The notes beneath the pieces were generated by a model. The model made no database searches, was not told the origin of the DNA, and saw nothing but the letters and a program-made list of their open reading frames with translations. DNA of 5,997 nucleotides from a bacterium UBP1_UBA4771 (lineage in GTDB: Bacteria; Krumholzibacteriota; Krumholzibacteriia; Krumholzibacteriales; Krumholzibacteriaceae), in NCBI GenBank assembly GCA_002403295.1, contig DHHN01000049.1, positions 1,293 through 7,289 of the forward strand, given 5' to 3'. The position numbers and the translations under genes are program-made. Positions 1 to 5,997 of this stretch are shown here, piece by piece (the stretch's first letter is position 1; every line of letters starts with the position of its first letter).

Positions 1-1
1 G

Positions 2-346
2 TTCGGGGCGGCGGTGCTCGCCGTGGGCATCTCGACCTCCTTCACCGTCGATTCGCTCTACAACGGAACGCAGTACCGCCCCGGACAGATCGTCGATGCG
101 GACATGATCTTCAATCCGCTCAAGAAATGGCGGACGCCGACCGCGGGGGCGCAGGGCACGGATATACAGAGTGTCGCGACCCACGAGGCGGCGCATCTTT
201 TCGGCATCGCCCATTCGCCGGTGCGGACCTCGACGATGTTCTACGTGCTGCAGCCGGGAACGGGGGCGGCGAGCCTCGAGACTGAAGACGAGCTCATGTT
301 TTTCAAGGCGTATCCGGAGGCAGGCGCCCTCGCCGCCGCGAGTCGT
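2..346 (+). other. Matrixin-like (metzincin, M10-type) peptidase domain, C-terminal half
   Basis: Residues 61-71 read HEAAHLFGIAH, matching the metzincin signature HExxHxxGxxH: His61, His65 and His71 would bind zinc and Glu62 is the general base. Met79 in STMFYV lies eight residues after His71, the same gap as the matrixin Met-turn, and Ser72 follows the third His as in many matrixins. Upstream, VDADMIFNP (31-39) resembles the conserved strand of bacterial matrixins usually written as DADIVFN, and DIQSVATHE leads into the active-site helix as in that family. The end, around LETEDELMFFKAYP (about 96-109), resembles the closing helix of the domain. The usual Gly of HExGH is Ala64 here. The first half of the domain, with any propeptide, is outside the window. 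A reprolysin- or archaemetzincin-type relative is less likely given the Met-turn spacing. Confidence 0.85.
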
Positions 347-3300
347 CTGGACGGATCCGTTCTCGACGGATCCACGAGCGCTCCCGTGCCCGGTGCGATC
401 GTGTACGCGATCGACGCCGCGTCGGGCGATACCGCCGCCGCGGACTACACCATGCCCGATGGAGGCTTTTGTTTCGTCGGCCTGCCGGACGGCGAATACT
501 ACGTCGCGATCCACGCCCTCGACGAAAGCTCGACCATCGGATACCTCAAACCCGCGTACGTCAATACTCTCATCGACACGACCGCCGTCACGACGTTCGT
601 CGCCGAATACTGGGATCTCGCCGAGTCGAACGGAGACGATCCCGCGGCGAAAGACGCCGTCGCGGTCGGCGCCGGCGAGCCGCCGGCGGCCGTGACGATC
701 GTCACCAACATCGACAGCACCCCGCCGACGATCGTTCGCATGATCCCCATCGCCAACACCGATACGGTGATGGTCGACGCGGTGATCATGATCACGTTTT
801 CGGAACCGATCGATTACAAGAGCATCACCGGCAATTTCAAGCTCAAGGACGAGGTCGCAGGAACGTACTGCTCCGGAACGGCGACGGTGCTCAGGGACGA
901 TTCGGTCGTTGCCTTCACTCCATCGAAGCCGTTCAATTACGACAACGATTACTCGCTGACCCTTCTCGCCGGCCTCAAGGACAAGCACGGAAACGGCCTT
1001 TCCTCGCCGTATGAAGCCGCCTTTAAGACGATGCCGTCTCCGCCGCTCGGCATCGCGAGCCTCGCGCCGAGCAGAGGCGTCGTCGGATCGATCGTCGTCA
1101 TAAGCGGCGTCGGCTTCACGAACGTTCCGGCCGAGAACGAAGTTCTCTTCGGCGGCGTTCCGGCGACCGTGCTGAGCGCGTTTCCGATGCGGCTCATCGT
1201 CACCGTTCCCCACGGCGCGACGAGCGATCTCGTGACGGTGACGGTGGGGGGGGCAACGAGCAACGGGATTACGTTCACCGTTCTGTCCGAGGAGGAGGTC
1301 GCGCGCGGATTCCGGAGCGGCATCACCTCCCTCGAGGCAATGCCCCGCTCCCTCGCGATCCTTCCGAACGGTGGTTACGCGTACGCCGCCACCGACAAGG
1401 GCGCCTCGGCCGTCGTCACGGATCCAGGGATCGAGGACTACTTGACGGTCGAGCAGATCGCCGTTTCCGGCGGGCTCGACGGCGTTGCACCCACCCCCGA
1501 CGGCAAGCGCGTCTACGCCGTGAGCGCGCTGAACCGCAGGCTCTACAGGATAGACAGCGATCCCTCTCATGGCCTCCTTTTCAATACCGTCATCTCGGAG
1601 CATCCGATCGACGGGACTCCGCTCGGGATCGTCATCGATCCGGGCGGACGCCGCGCGTACATTCCGATCGCCTCGGGAGAGATACAGGTGTGGGACGTCT
1701 CCTACGGCAGCGCCACGTTCGAGCGACAGGTCGGCTTCATACCGCCGACGGGAGCGGGTCTTCGCGGGGCGATGGCGATGGATCCGGCGGGAAGGCGGCT
1801 TCTCGTCGCGGGCGGCTCCGGGAAAATGCTCGTGTTCGACGCCGGTCCCGATACGCTGCTGGCGGAGGTGCCGATTCTCGCCGATCCGCGCGACGTCGTC
1901 GTCGATCCCGCCGGGCAGCGGGCCTACGTGAGCGACGGGACGGGCAACGTATCGATCGTCTCGCTCGCGGGGCTCTTCAAGGTTCAGGACATCAACACGG
2001 GCGGATCGCTCCGCGGCATGACGATCACGCCGGCGGGGATGTTCCTGTACGCGGCGAACAGGGAACTCGACCTCATCGACGTGATCGATCTGCGCGAGTC
2101 GAGCCAGACCTTCCGGAGCGTCGTCGCGACGATTCCTCAGGAGATGGACCCGGTCGACATCGCGCTCTCCCATGACGGTTACTACGTCTTCTCGGTCGCC
2201 CAGCGAGGCGGACAGTTCATGGTCACGACGATCGGACTCGGCCCGACGCTCAAGAGCCTCTCGCGGCGCGCGGGCCCGCCGGGAACGAAGCTCGTGCTTT
2301 CGGGCACGGGGTTCGGCGCGGGTCCGGATGAATGCGCGGCCTCGTTCGCTCCAGGCTCCGGCCTCTCGGAACCCGTGATCGTTCCGGCCGAATACAGCTC
2401 CGGCACGATGATGCTCGTGACGGTCCCTTCCGCGGCCGGGAGCGGCCCCGTGCATATCGTCCGGCAGACCGAAACGGATCCGCAGCATTCGAACTCCCTC
2501 TATTTCCAAGTGCTCGAGCCTTCCGGCCCGGGACGGCTGCGGCTCGCGGCCCGAACGGCGGCGCCGGGCGGATACGATCTCCTTCCCGGCCTTGCCCTGT
2601 CCCCGACGGGCGATTTCCTCGTCGTCGGAGGCGAATATCCCGGGGTGGGAGGAGTGATCGGCGTCTATGACACCGACCCGGAGAGCGCCACCTTCAACCA
2701 GTTTCTCATAACGAACGGCGTGAGCGCCACGGGGCCCGACAGGATCGTCATCACTCCCGACGGGGAGCGCGCGTACGTCGTCATTCCCGATTCGGAGCGC
2801 ATCCGCTGCATAAACGTGAACCGGTACTCCGGTCTTTTCGGGAAAACGATCGGTGAAATCAACCTGACGGGGATGGCGGGGACGGAAATCTCCGATATCG
2901 CGATCAGTCCGAGCGGAGAGCTGCTGCTGATCGCGGCGGATTCGTCGAGTGGATACACGTTCCTCGCCGTCGACATCGTGCCGGGATCGGTGAACGAGAA
3001 TCAGATCGTGGGATGGCGCTGGGATCCCGTTCGCGCGCTCGACATCGAGTTCCATTCGAGCGGTCGGTACGCGTATCTGGCGGATTACAGAAACAGCGCC
3101 ATCGCGGTGCTGTGCACCGACCCGCTCGATCCGCGCTATTTCCAGATCGTCGGCCAGGTGAGCGTCATGGCCTTCCCATGGGGGCGCGCGCCACAGTCGC
3201 TCTCATTCACGCCGGACGGGAATCGGTGTCTCGCCCTCTCGTTTCGGAAAGAAACGTATTACTGGGAATCCCTCAATCTCGACACGACCGATCCGGAGAA

Positions 3301-5997
3301 TCCGGTGCTGCTCGAAGCCGTCGGCATCTGCGGCAACGACTTCATGGCGCTCGGCGAGATCGACGTGTCGCCGCGGGGCGACCGGGCGCTCGCCGCGGTC
3401 GGCCGCTGCGGCTATTTCAGCATCGATCTCACCGCCGATCCGGATACGATCATGAACGGCCTGTTCGACGAGTCCGCGTACACGACGATCGACATGGATT
3501 TCACGCCGGACGGCTCGCGCGTCTACGTGTCCGCGCCGCTACAGGACAGCATCTTCGTCTTCGACTTCAACGCGGCGTACCGGATCGATTTCGCGTCGGG
3601 AAATTACCAGAGCGGCGTTGTCGGAAAGCCGCTCCCCGTGCCCCTTCGCGTGCGCGTGAGCGAGCTCGACCCGATCATGACGCCTGTTGCGGGAGCCCCC
3701 GTTACTTTCACCGTGCTCACGGGGGGGGGATACTTCGAGGCGACCGGATCGACGACGCAGACGGTCGCAACCGGCGTCGACGGTGTCGCGTCGGTCCACT
3801 GGAAGCTCGGGGCCGTGACGGGCACGCAAACCGTTGCGGCGTCGGCGATCGGACTCCTCGGCTCTCCGCTCACGTTCATCGCCGTCGCGTATGACGATCC
3901 GGGGAGTTTGCCGCTCCAGCTCGTCGAGAAGGTGCCGCTCCACGGAACGGGCAACGTGAGCGTGACGACGGCAATTCAAGGGATTTTCAGCCGTCCGGTC
4001 GATCCGCTTTCCATCGGCGCGACTTCTTTCTACGTGGCCGACGAGCTGACCGGCACGCGCGTTGCGGCCTCGATCGGTTTCGCGTACGACAATACACGGG
4101 TATCGCTCCTGCCCGCCGCGGCGCTCGAGTACTCGCGCACGTACGATATCGTGGCGAACTCTCTCGTGTTGGACCTCGACGGAGGGCCACTCGTGAACCC
4201 GCACCTCTCGTTTTTCTCGACGGCCGCCAAGCCGCCGCTCGTCCTCACGTCGGTCTCCCCGCCGAGCGGCGCCGCCGGCGCGAGCATCGTGCTCTCGGGA
4301 TTCGGCATCGATCCGCTCGCGGCGGACAACCGCATTCTCTGGTACGGCGCGCAGTCGGCTCCGTTCTCGGCGAACGTCGATTGCTTCAAGGTCAAGGTGC
4401 CGTTCGATGCCATTACCGGCCCCGTTCGAATCGTGAGCGCCGGCGACACCTCGAACGCCGCGCCATTCACCGTGCTCGTTCCGAGCACCTCCCCGATCGA
4501 TGAGGTCATCGCGACGGTGAGCACCGGCACATCGACGAAGAGCGTTGCGGTGACTCCGGACGGGGCGATCGCCTACGCGGTGAGCCCGGATGGCGACGTG
4601 GTCGTTCCGATCGACGTCGAGGGGCAAACGAGCTATCCGAGCATCGCGGTCGGCGATTATCCCGTCGCGATCGCGATCCACCCCGAGGGCACGTACGCGT
4701 ACGTCGTCAATTTCAATTCGAGCAGCGTTTCCGTCATCGTCGTCGATCCCGATTCGGCGGCCTTCAACACCGTCGTCCAGACGATTATCGTCGGCACGAA
4801 TCCGCTCGATGTCGCGGTGAATCCGGACGGCGACCGCGTCTATGTGGCGAACGCGGGCTCCTCGAGCCTGAGCGTGATCGACGGCGACATCGCGAGCGCG
4901 ACGCATCATCAGGTCGTCGCGACGATATCGACCGGATCCTCGGCGAAGAGCGTGGCGGTGACGCCCGACGGCGCCTGCGTGTACGTCGGCACGAATACGG
5001 GATACGTGATCGTCGACGCCGAAATGAACGCCGTCGTCGGCGCCGTTTCGACCGGTTCCTCGACGAAGAGCGTCGCGGTGACCCCGGACGGCGCGCTTCT
5101 CATTCTCCTCACGACGGGGGGAGACATCCTCATCGTCGACGTGCAGGCGGGCAGTCCGACCGAAAACCAGGTCGTCGCCACGATCTCCTCGGGCACGACG
5201 ACGAAGAGTGTGGCGGTGAGCCCGGACGGCGCGCTTCTCTACGTCATCGTCGAGGGCAGCGACGTCGCGATCGTCTACTCGCTCACGATCATCGCGGGCG
5301 CCTCCGTTTTCGAGCCGGGCGTCATTATCCCGCCGACCCGCGTCGAGGTGTCGCCGATCGATACAATCCCGGCCGGAAACGATCCGGCTGACATCGCCTT
5401 CGATCCGTCCGGCTCGGGGTTTGCGATTATCTGCAGCGCGGGAGAGAGGACGGTCATCATTCTCAACGCCTCGAGCGTGCCGGTCGGGCCGCTCTCGGCG
5501 GCGGTCACGGTCACGCCGCACACCCTCAATCTCCGGTCGAACGGCCGGTGGGTGAGCGGGCGCATCGAGCTGCCCGCGGCCTTCTTCCCCGAGGAGATCG
5601 TGCTCGCGAGCGTTCTGCTCCAGAACGCGATCCCCGCCGATCCGGAACACTGGGAGATCGAGGACTGCGACGCGGACGGCATCCGCGAGCTCGTGTGCAA
5701 GTTCGACCGCGCGCTGTTTCAGGCGATCCTGCCGCAGGGCGAATACGTGCCGGTGGAGATCACGGGGAACGTGAGAAACCGCACCTTCGAGGGACTCGAT
5801 ACGATCCGCACGATCCGGCCGACGGTGAAGCATCCGACGGGCTGCGTGGTTACGATGGGCGAGCCAATGACGATCCTCTGGACCTCGCCCGCGGGGTTCC
5901 GCGTCGACGCGGTCAACGTGCACTGGTCGCCGGACGACGGCGCGACGTGGCACTCCGTCGCAGAGGGCATATCCGATGAGGGACATGTGCTCTGGCG
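2..5997 (+). CDS. Giant secreted matrixin-like metalloprotease with three TIG/beta-propeller modules (partial at both ends)
   Basis: One frame stays open for 1998 codons from base 2 and continues past the window. I translated it throughout; domain boundaries fall in the same codon register from end to end, so no frameshift is seen. The N-terminus holds a zinc-protease active site (HEAAHLFGIAH, residues 61-71). The rest is a chain of extracellular beta-rich modules: carboxypeptidase-regulatory-like, Big_5, TIG, propeller, TIG, propeller, Big_1, Big_5, TIG, propeller, a DxDxDG-bearing sandwich and a truncated final domain. Such modules are typical of exported proteins, so a secreted or surface-attached enzyme is likely. 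The signal peptide would lie upstream and any sorting or anchoring signal downstream. No membrane segment is visible. Few cysteines occur, as usual for bacterial exported proteins. The substrate is unknown; protease activity is inferred from the motif, and the propellers may serve binding or spacing. Reading frame near certain; function moderately sure. Confidence 0.93.
350..535 (+). other. Carboxypeptidase-regulatory-like / CNA-B-type beta-sandwich domain
   Basis: Residues 117-178 begin with DGSVLDGSTSAPVPGAIVYA and continue to MPDGGFCFVGLPDGEYYVAI. The order 'G.V.d..t..PvpGA.V.A', then 'T..DG.F.f.gLpdG.Y.v', is the hallmark of the carboxypeptidase D regulatory-like and prealbumin-like folds found next to many secreted peptidases. 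It directly follows the protease domain and probably acts as a rigid spacer or stabilising module. Residues 179-237 after it form a low-complexity Ala/Asp/Val-rich linker in which I recognise no domain. Confidence 0.75.
713..1030 (+). other. Big_5 / SbsA-type Ig-like domain, copy 1
   Basis: Residues 238-343 start with DSTPPTIVRMIPIANTDTV, then have ITFSEPID, VVAFTPSKPFNYDNDYSLTL and GLKDKHGNGLSSPYEAAFKT. The series 'PP.v....P', 'v.v.FsepvD', 'v.ftp...l.....Y.vtl...l.D..GN', ending in a strand with F.T, is the usual pattern of bacterial Ig-like domain 5. These modules are common in exported proteins as spacers and adhesive units. It precedes the first TIG domain with only a few residues between. 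A related module with the same downstream neighbours lies at 3902-4231. Confidence 0.8.
1040..1285 (+). other. IPT/TIG domain, copy 1
   Basis: Residues 347-428 contain IASLAPSRGVVGSIVVISGV followed by GF, then NEVLFGGVPATVLS, LIVTVPHGA and VTVGGATSNGITFTVL. This is the IPT/TIG order: 'i..l.P..G..Gt.v.i.G.gF', 'n.V.FGg..a.v', 'l.v.vP.ga..g.v.v.v..g..sn...Ftv'. The Ig-like fold occurs in extracellular bacterial proteins, usually as a structural repeat. It feeds into propeller 1 through a linker of about 19 residues (429-447). An eight-G run at 1246-1253 encodes part of the last hairpin. Confidence 0.85.
1343..2239 (+). other. Seven-repeat beta-propeller 1 (YVTN/NHL-like)
   Basis: Residues 448-746 hold seven repeats built on a turn of the P-[DNAG]-G type between two strands, followed by a hydrophobic strand and a VxVxD-like strand. 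The Pro, or the equivalent residue, falls at 455, 499, 547, 595, 636, 677 and 724, giving spacings of 44, 48, 48, 41, 41 and 47. Examples are TPDGKRVYAVSA, DPAGRRLLVAGGSG and DPAGQRAYVSDGTGNVSIV. In repeat 7 the Pro is replaced by His (SHDGYYVF). Seven repeats suit a closed seven-bladed propeller. No enzymatic residues are evident; propellers of this class mostly bind proteins or sugars. The domain has no cysteine. Confidence 0.75.
2240..2518 (+). other. IPT/TIG domain, copy 2
   Basis: Residues 747-839 read GPTLKSLSRRAGPPGTKLVL then SGTGFGAG, later MMLVTVPSAAGSGPVHIV and SNSLYFQVLE. The 'G..Gt.l.lsGtGFg' and 'm.VtVPs.agsGpv.v......SN...F.V' signatures identify a TIG domain. The central part (about 776-795), which should carry the 'n.V.fg' strand, is divergent (CAASFAPGSGLSEP). 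It separates propellers 1 and 2 with almost no linker. Unlike the other two TIG domains, no Big_5 domain precedes it. Confidence 0.78.
2531..3571 (+). other. Seven-repeat beta-propeller 2
   Basis: Residues 844-1190 contain seven repeats. The Pro (Ser in repeat 4) of the recurring P-x-G turn lies at 868, 919, 970, 1019, 1071, 1124 and 1169, with spacings of 51, 51, 49, 52, 53 and 45. Examples are TPDGERAYVVIPDSERIRCI, SPSGELLLIAADSS, TPDGNRCLALSF, SPRGDRALAAVG and TPDGSRVYVSAPLQDSIFVF. Blades are longer than in propellers 1 and 3, mainly through 'DTDPESATFN'-like excursions between strands (also DPLDPRYF and DTTDPENP). Five cysteines occur at residues 936, 1038, 1076, 1110 and 1136, while propeller 1 has none. 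Function is unknown; a ligand-binding or scaffold role is inferred from the fold class only. Confidence 0.72.
3572..3892 (+). other. Big_1 / invasin-type Ig-like domain
   Basis: Residues 1191-1297 include FASGNYQSGVVGKPLPVPLR, VRVSELDPIMTPVAGAPVTFTV, then LTGGGYFEATGS, TGVDGVASVHWKLGAVTGTQ and LLGSPLTFIAVA. The order 'sG..Q.g.vG..Lp.plvVrV.d....PvaGvpVtFtV..GgG', 'T...G.as..w.LG...G.qtv.A...G..Gsp..F.a.a' is typical of invasin/intimin-like Ig domains, which form stiff extracellular rods. The LTGGGYF loop is encoded by a nine-G run at 3721-3729. Position between propeller 2 and the second Big_5 suggests a spacer. Confidence 0.8.
3902..4231 (+). other. Big_5 / SbsA-type Ig-like domain, copy 2
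   Basis: Residues 1301-1410 include NVSVTTAIQGIFSRPVDPLS, SFYVADELTGTRVAASIGF, VSLLPAAALEYSRTYDIVAN and LSFFSTAAK. The pattern 'v....I...FSrPvD', 'f.v.d..tg..v...i.......v.l.P...L.....Y.i.......D.dG', ending in a strand with FF.T, fits Big_5. It is more divergent than the copy at 713-1030: the 'PP' entry motif and the D..GN loop are altered (LDGGPLVNP). As with copy 1, it is followed directly by a TIG domain and a propeller, which suggests that the Big_5-TIG-propeller block was once duplicated as a unit. Confidence 0.68.
4232..4483 (+). other. IPT/TIG domain, copy 3
   Basis: Residues 1411-1494 read LTSVSPPSGAAGASIVLSGF then GIDPLAADNRILWYGAQS, FKVKVPFDAITGPVRIVSAG and SNAAPFTVLVP. The 'vsP.sG.aG.sivlsGfG' entry, the 'NrilwyG' strand, 'v.VP.....Gpv.iv' and the 'SN...FtVl' exit are classic for IPT/TIG. 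It leads directly into propeller 3 through a short linker (STSPIDE). Confidence 0.85.
4508..4567 (+). repeat. 60-bp blade-start repeat, copy 1 of 4 (propeller 3)
   Basis: Encodes 20 residues: IATVSTGTSTK then SVAVTPDGA. Shares the core 'acgaagagcgt.gcggtgac.cc.gacgg' with three later copies. It lies 408 bp (136 codons) before copy 2, with two less similar blades between. Confidence 0.8.
4916..4975 (+). repeat. 60-bp blade-start repeat, copy 2 of 4 (propeller 3)
   Basis: Encodes VATISTGSSAK then SVAVTPDGA. It differs from copy 3 at the first four codons and at Ala for Thr before Lys, and otherwise mostly at third codon positions. It starts 120 bp before copy 3, so the blade is 40 codons. Confidence 0.82.
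5036..5095 (+). repeat. 60-bp blade-start repeat, copy 3 of 4 (propeller 3)
   Basis: Encodes VGAVSTGSSTK then SVAVTPDGA. It starts 138 bp (46 codons) before copy 4. It shares with copy 4 the extended ending ccggacggcgcgcttct at 5084-5100 and 5222-5238. Confidence 0.82.
5174..5233 (+). repeat. 60-bp blade-start repeat, copy 4 of 4 (propeller 3)
   Basis: Encodes VATISSGTTTK then SVAVSPDGA. Matches copy 2 over the VATIS entry and copy 3 over the ending, a mosaic compatible with recombination between blades. Confidence 0.8.
5477..5818 (+). other. Beta-sandwich domain with DxDxDG loop
   Basis: Residues 1826-1939 include VTVTPHTLNLRSNGRWVSGR, IELPAAFFPEEIVLASVLLQ, then EDCDADGIRELVCKFDRALF and a closing EYVPVEITGNVRNRTFEGLD with a following TIRTIRP. 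I have seen the pattern 'P.tLNl.S.GrWv...IelP..y.v.dId.ssv.Ln', 'DhDgDGI.dl.vkFDR', 'G..v.v.vtG.l.dg..FeG.DtIrV' near the C-terminus of exported proteins from uncultivated bacteria, but cannot give a family name. DCDADG (1888-1893, bases 5663-5680) has the spacing of a calcium-binding loop of the dockerin or thrombospondin-3 kind. Calcium binding is an inference. Confidence 0.6.
5819..5997 (+). other. Start of a C-terminal beta domain with an Asp-box-like motif (truncated by window end)
   Basis: From residue 1940 the sequence has GCVVTMGEPMTILWTSPAG, then VDAVNVHWSPDDGATWHSVA and EGISDEGHVLW, which is cut by the window edge. The shape 'GE..tI.Wt.p.g...d.v.v..S.DdGaTW..ia.gi.d.G.y.W' is common to Ig- or FnIII-like domains near the C-terminus of bacterial exported proteins. 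SPDDGATW (1976-1983, bases 5927-5950) fits the Asp-box consensus S-x-D-x-G-x-x-W. In this setting a single copy is a structural hairpin and does not indicate a sialidase. Whether an anchoring or type IX sorting domain follows cannot be seen. Confidence 0.6.

Larger units (their letters stand above)
4484..5476 (+). other. Seven-repeat YVTN-type beta-propeller 3
   Basis: Residues 1495-1825 carry seven YVTN-like repeats of the form 'vstG....svAvtPDGa.vYV.n...s.vsViD....tvv.tI'. The Pro of the PDG (PEG, PSG) turn lies at 1519, 1561, 1608, 1655, 1695, 1741 and 1802. Spacing is 40-47 until a gap of 61 before the last repeat, where an insertion of about 15-20 residues rich in Pro and Val (around FEPGVIIPPTRVEV) interrupts the ring. 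The third repeat gives the clearest match, NPDGDRVYVANAGSSSLSVI. Proteins with YVTN repeats include archaeal surface-layer proteins and many bacterial exported proteins, so a structural or binding role outside the cell is the likely reading. Four of the blade starts are near-identical at DNA level (see the repeat entries). Confidence 0.85.

Noticed and set aside
171..695. Plus-strand frame encoding an Arg/Ser/Pro-rich 174-residue product
   Set aside because: It overlaps the matrixin and regulatory-like domains in another frame; its composition is the low-complexity kind produced by off-frame reading of GC-rich genes.
949..1326. Minus-strand frame of 125 codons, and similar short minus frames such as 2665-2976, 3604-3954, 4030-4530, 4909-5196 and 5275-5700
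   Set aside because: All lie opposite well-supported domains of the main gene and have no recognisable motifs.
2646..2660. Purine-rich ggtgggaggagtgatc resembling a ribosome binding site with a GTG start
   Set aside because: The GTG touches the purine run, leaving no spacer, and the site is in the middle of a propeller blade of an uninterrupted gene.
3013..3894. Plus-strand frame of 293 codons
   Set aside because: Arg-rich off-frame reading of propeller 2 and the Big_1-like domain, with no domain of its own.
4508..5233. Possible CRISPR or tandem satellite array
   Set aside because: The repeats are in-frame blade segments with coding spacers that fit the propeller pattern; spacing is irregular (408, 120, 138 bp) and the differences are mostly synonymous.
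5927..5950. Asp-box-like SPDDGATW taken as evidence for a sialidase
   Set aside because: Sialidases carry several Asp boxes within a six-bladed propeller with catalytic Arg, Tyr and Glu. Only one box is seen, in an Ig-like context.
3539..5986. 815-codon open frame on the minus strand
   Set aside because: It lies in exact codon register opposite the main gene, so its stops would need TTA, CTA or TCA codons on the plus strand. The GC-ending codon bias of the main gene removes these, and the frame stops exactly at a CTA codon (3539-3541). Its product is an Arg/Asp/His-rich string without domains, while the plus frame gives clear domains across the same bases.

Overview
The window lies entirely inside one very large plus-strand gene. 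From base 2 to the last base a single frame (codons starting at 2, 5, 8 ...) reads through 1998 complete codons without a stop, and both ends are open. The start codon, signal peptide, the first half of the N-terminal domain and the C-terminus are therefore all outside. There is no intergenic sequence, RNA gene, mobile element or CRISPR array.

The protein reads as a secreted or cell-surface giant metalloprotease. Region by region (residues numbered from the first codon, base 2): the C-terminal half of a matrixin-like zinc protease domain (1-115, motif HEAAHLFGIAH plus Met-turn); a carboxypeptidase-regulatory-like beta-sandwich (117-178); a linker (179-237); a Big_5/SbsA-type Ig-like domain (238-343); an IPT/TIG domain (347-428); a seven-repeat beta-propeller (448-746); a second TIG (747-839); a second seven-repeat propeller (844-1190); an invasin-type Big_1-like domain (1191-1297); a second Big_5-like domain (1301-1410); a third TIG (1411-1494); a third, YVTN-like seven-repeat propeller (1495-1825); a beta-sandwich with a DxDxDG loop (1826-1939); and the start of a further domain with an Asp-box-like motif, cut by the window end (1940 onward). 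The recurring unit is TIG followed by a seven-bladed propeller, three times, with Big_5 domains before the first and third.

The DNA is GC-rich with strong preference for G/C at third codon positions (gtc, gcg, atc, ctc, gac). The architecture and the C-terminal domains resemble giant extracellular proteins of uncultivated bacteria in and around the FCB group (for example Eisenbacteria, Krumholzibacteria or Latescibacteria-like lineages). That placement is inferred from general familiarity and is weak. Nothing here identifies a species, a substrate or an operon partner. The most unusual aspects are the triple TIG-propeller array behind a matrixin protease and the near-identical blade segments in the third propeller.
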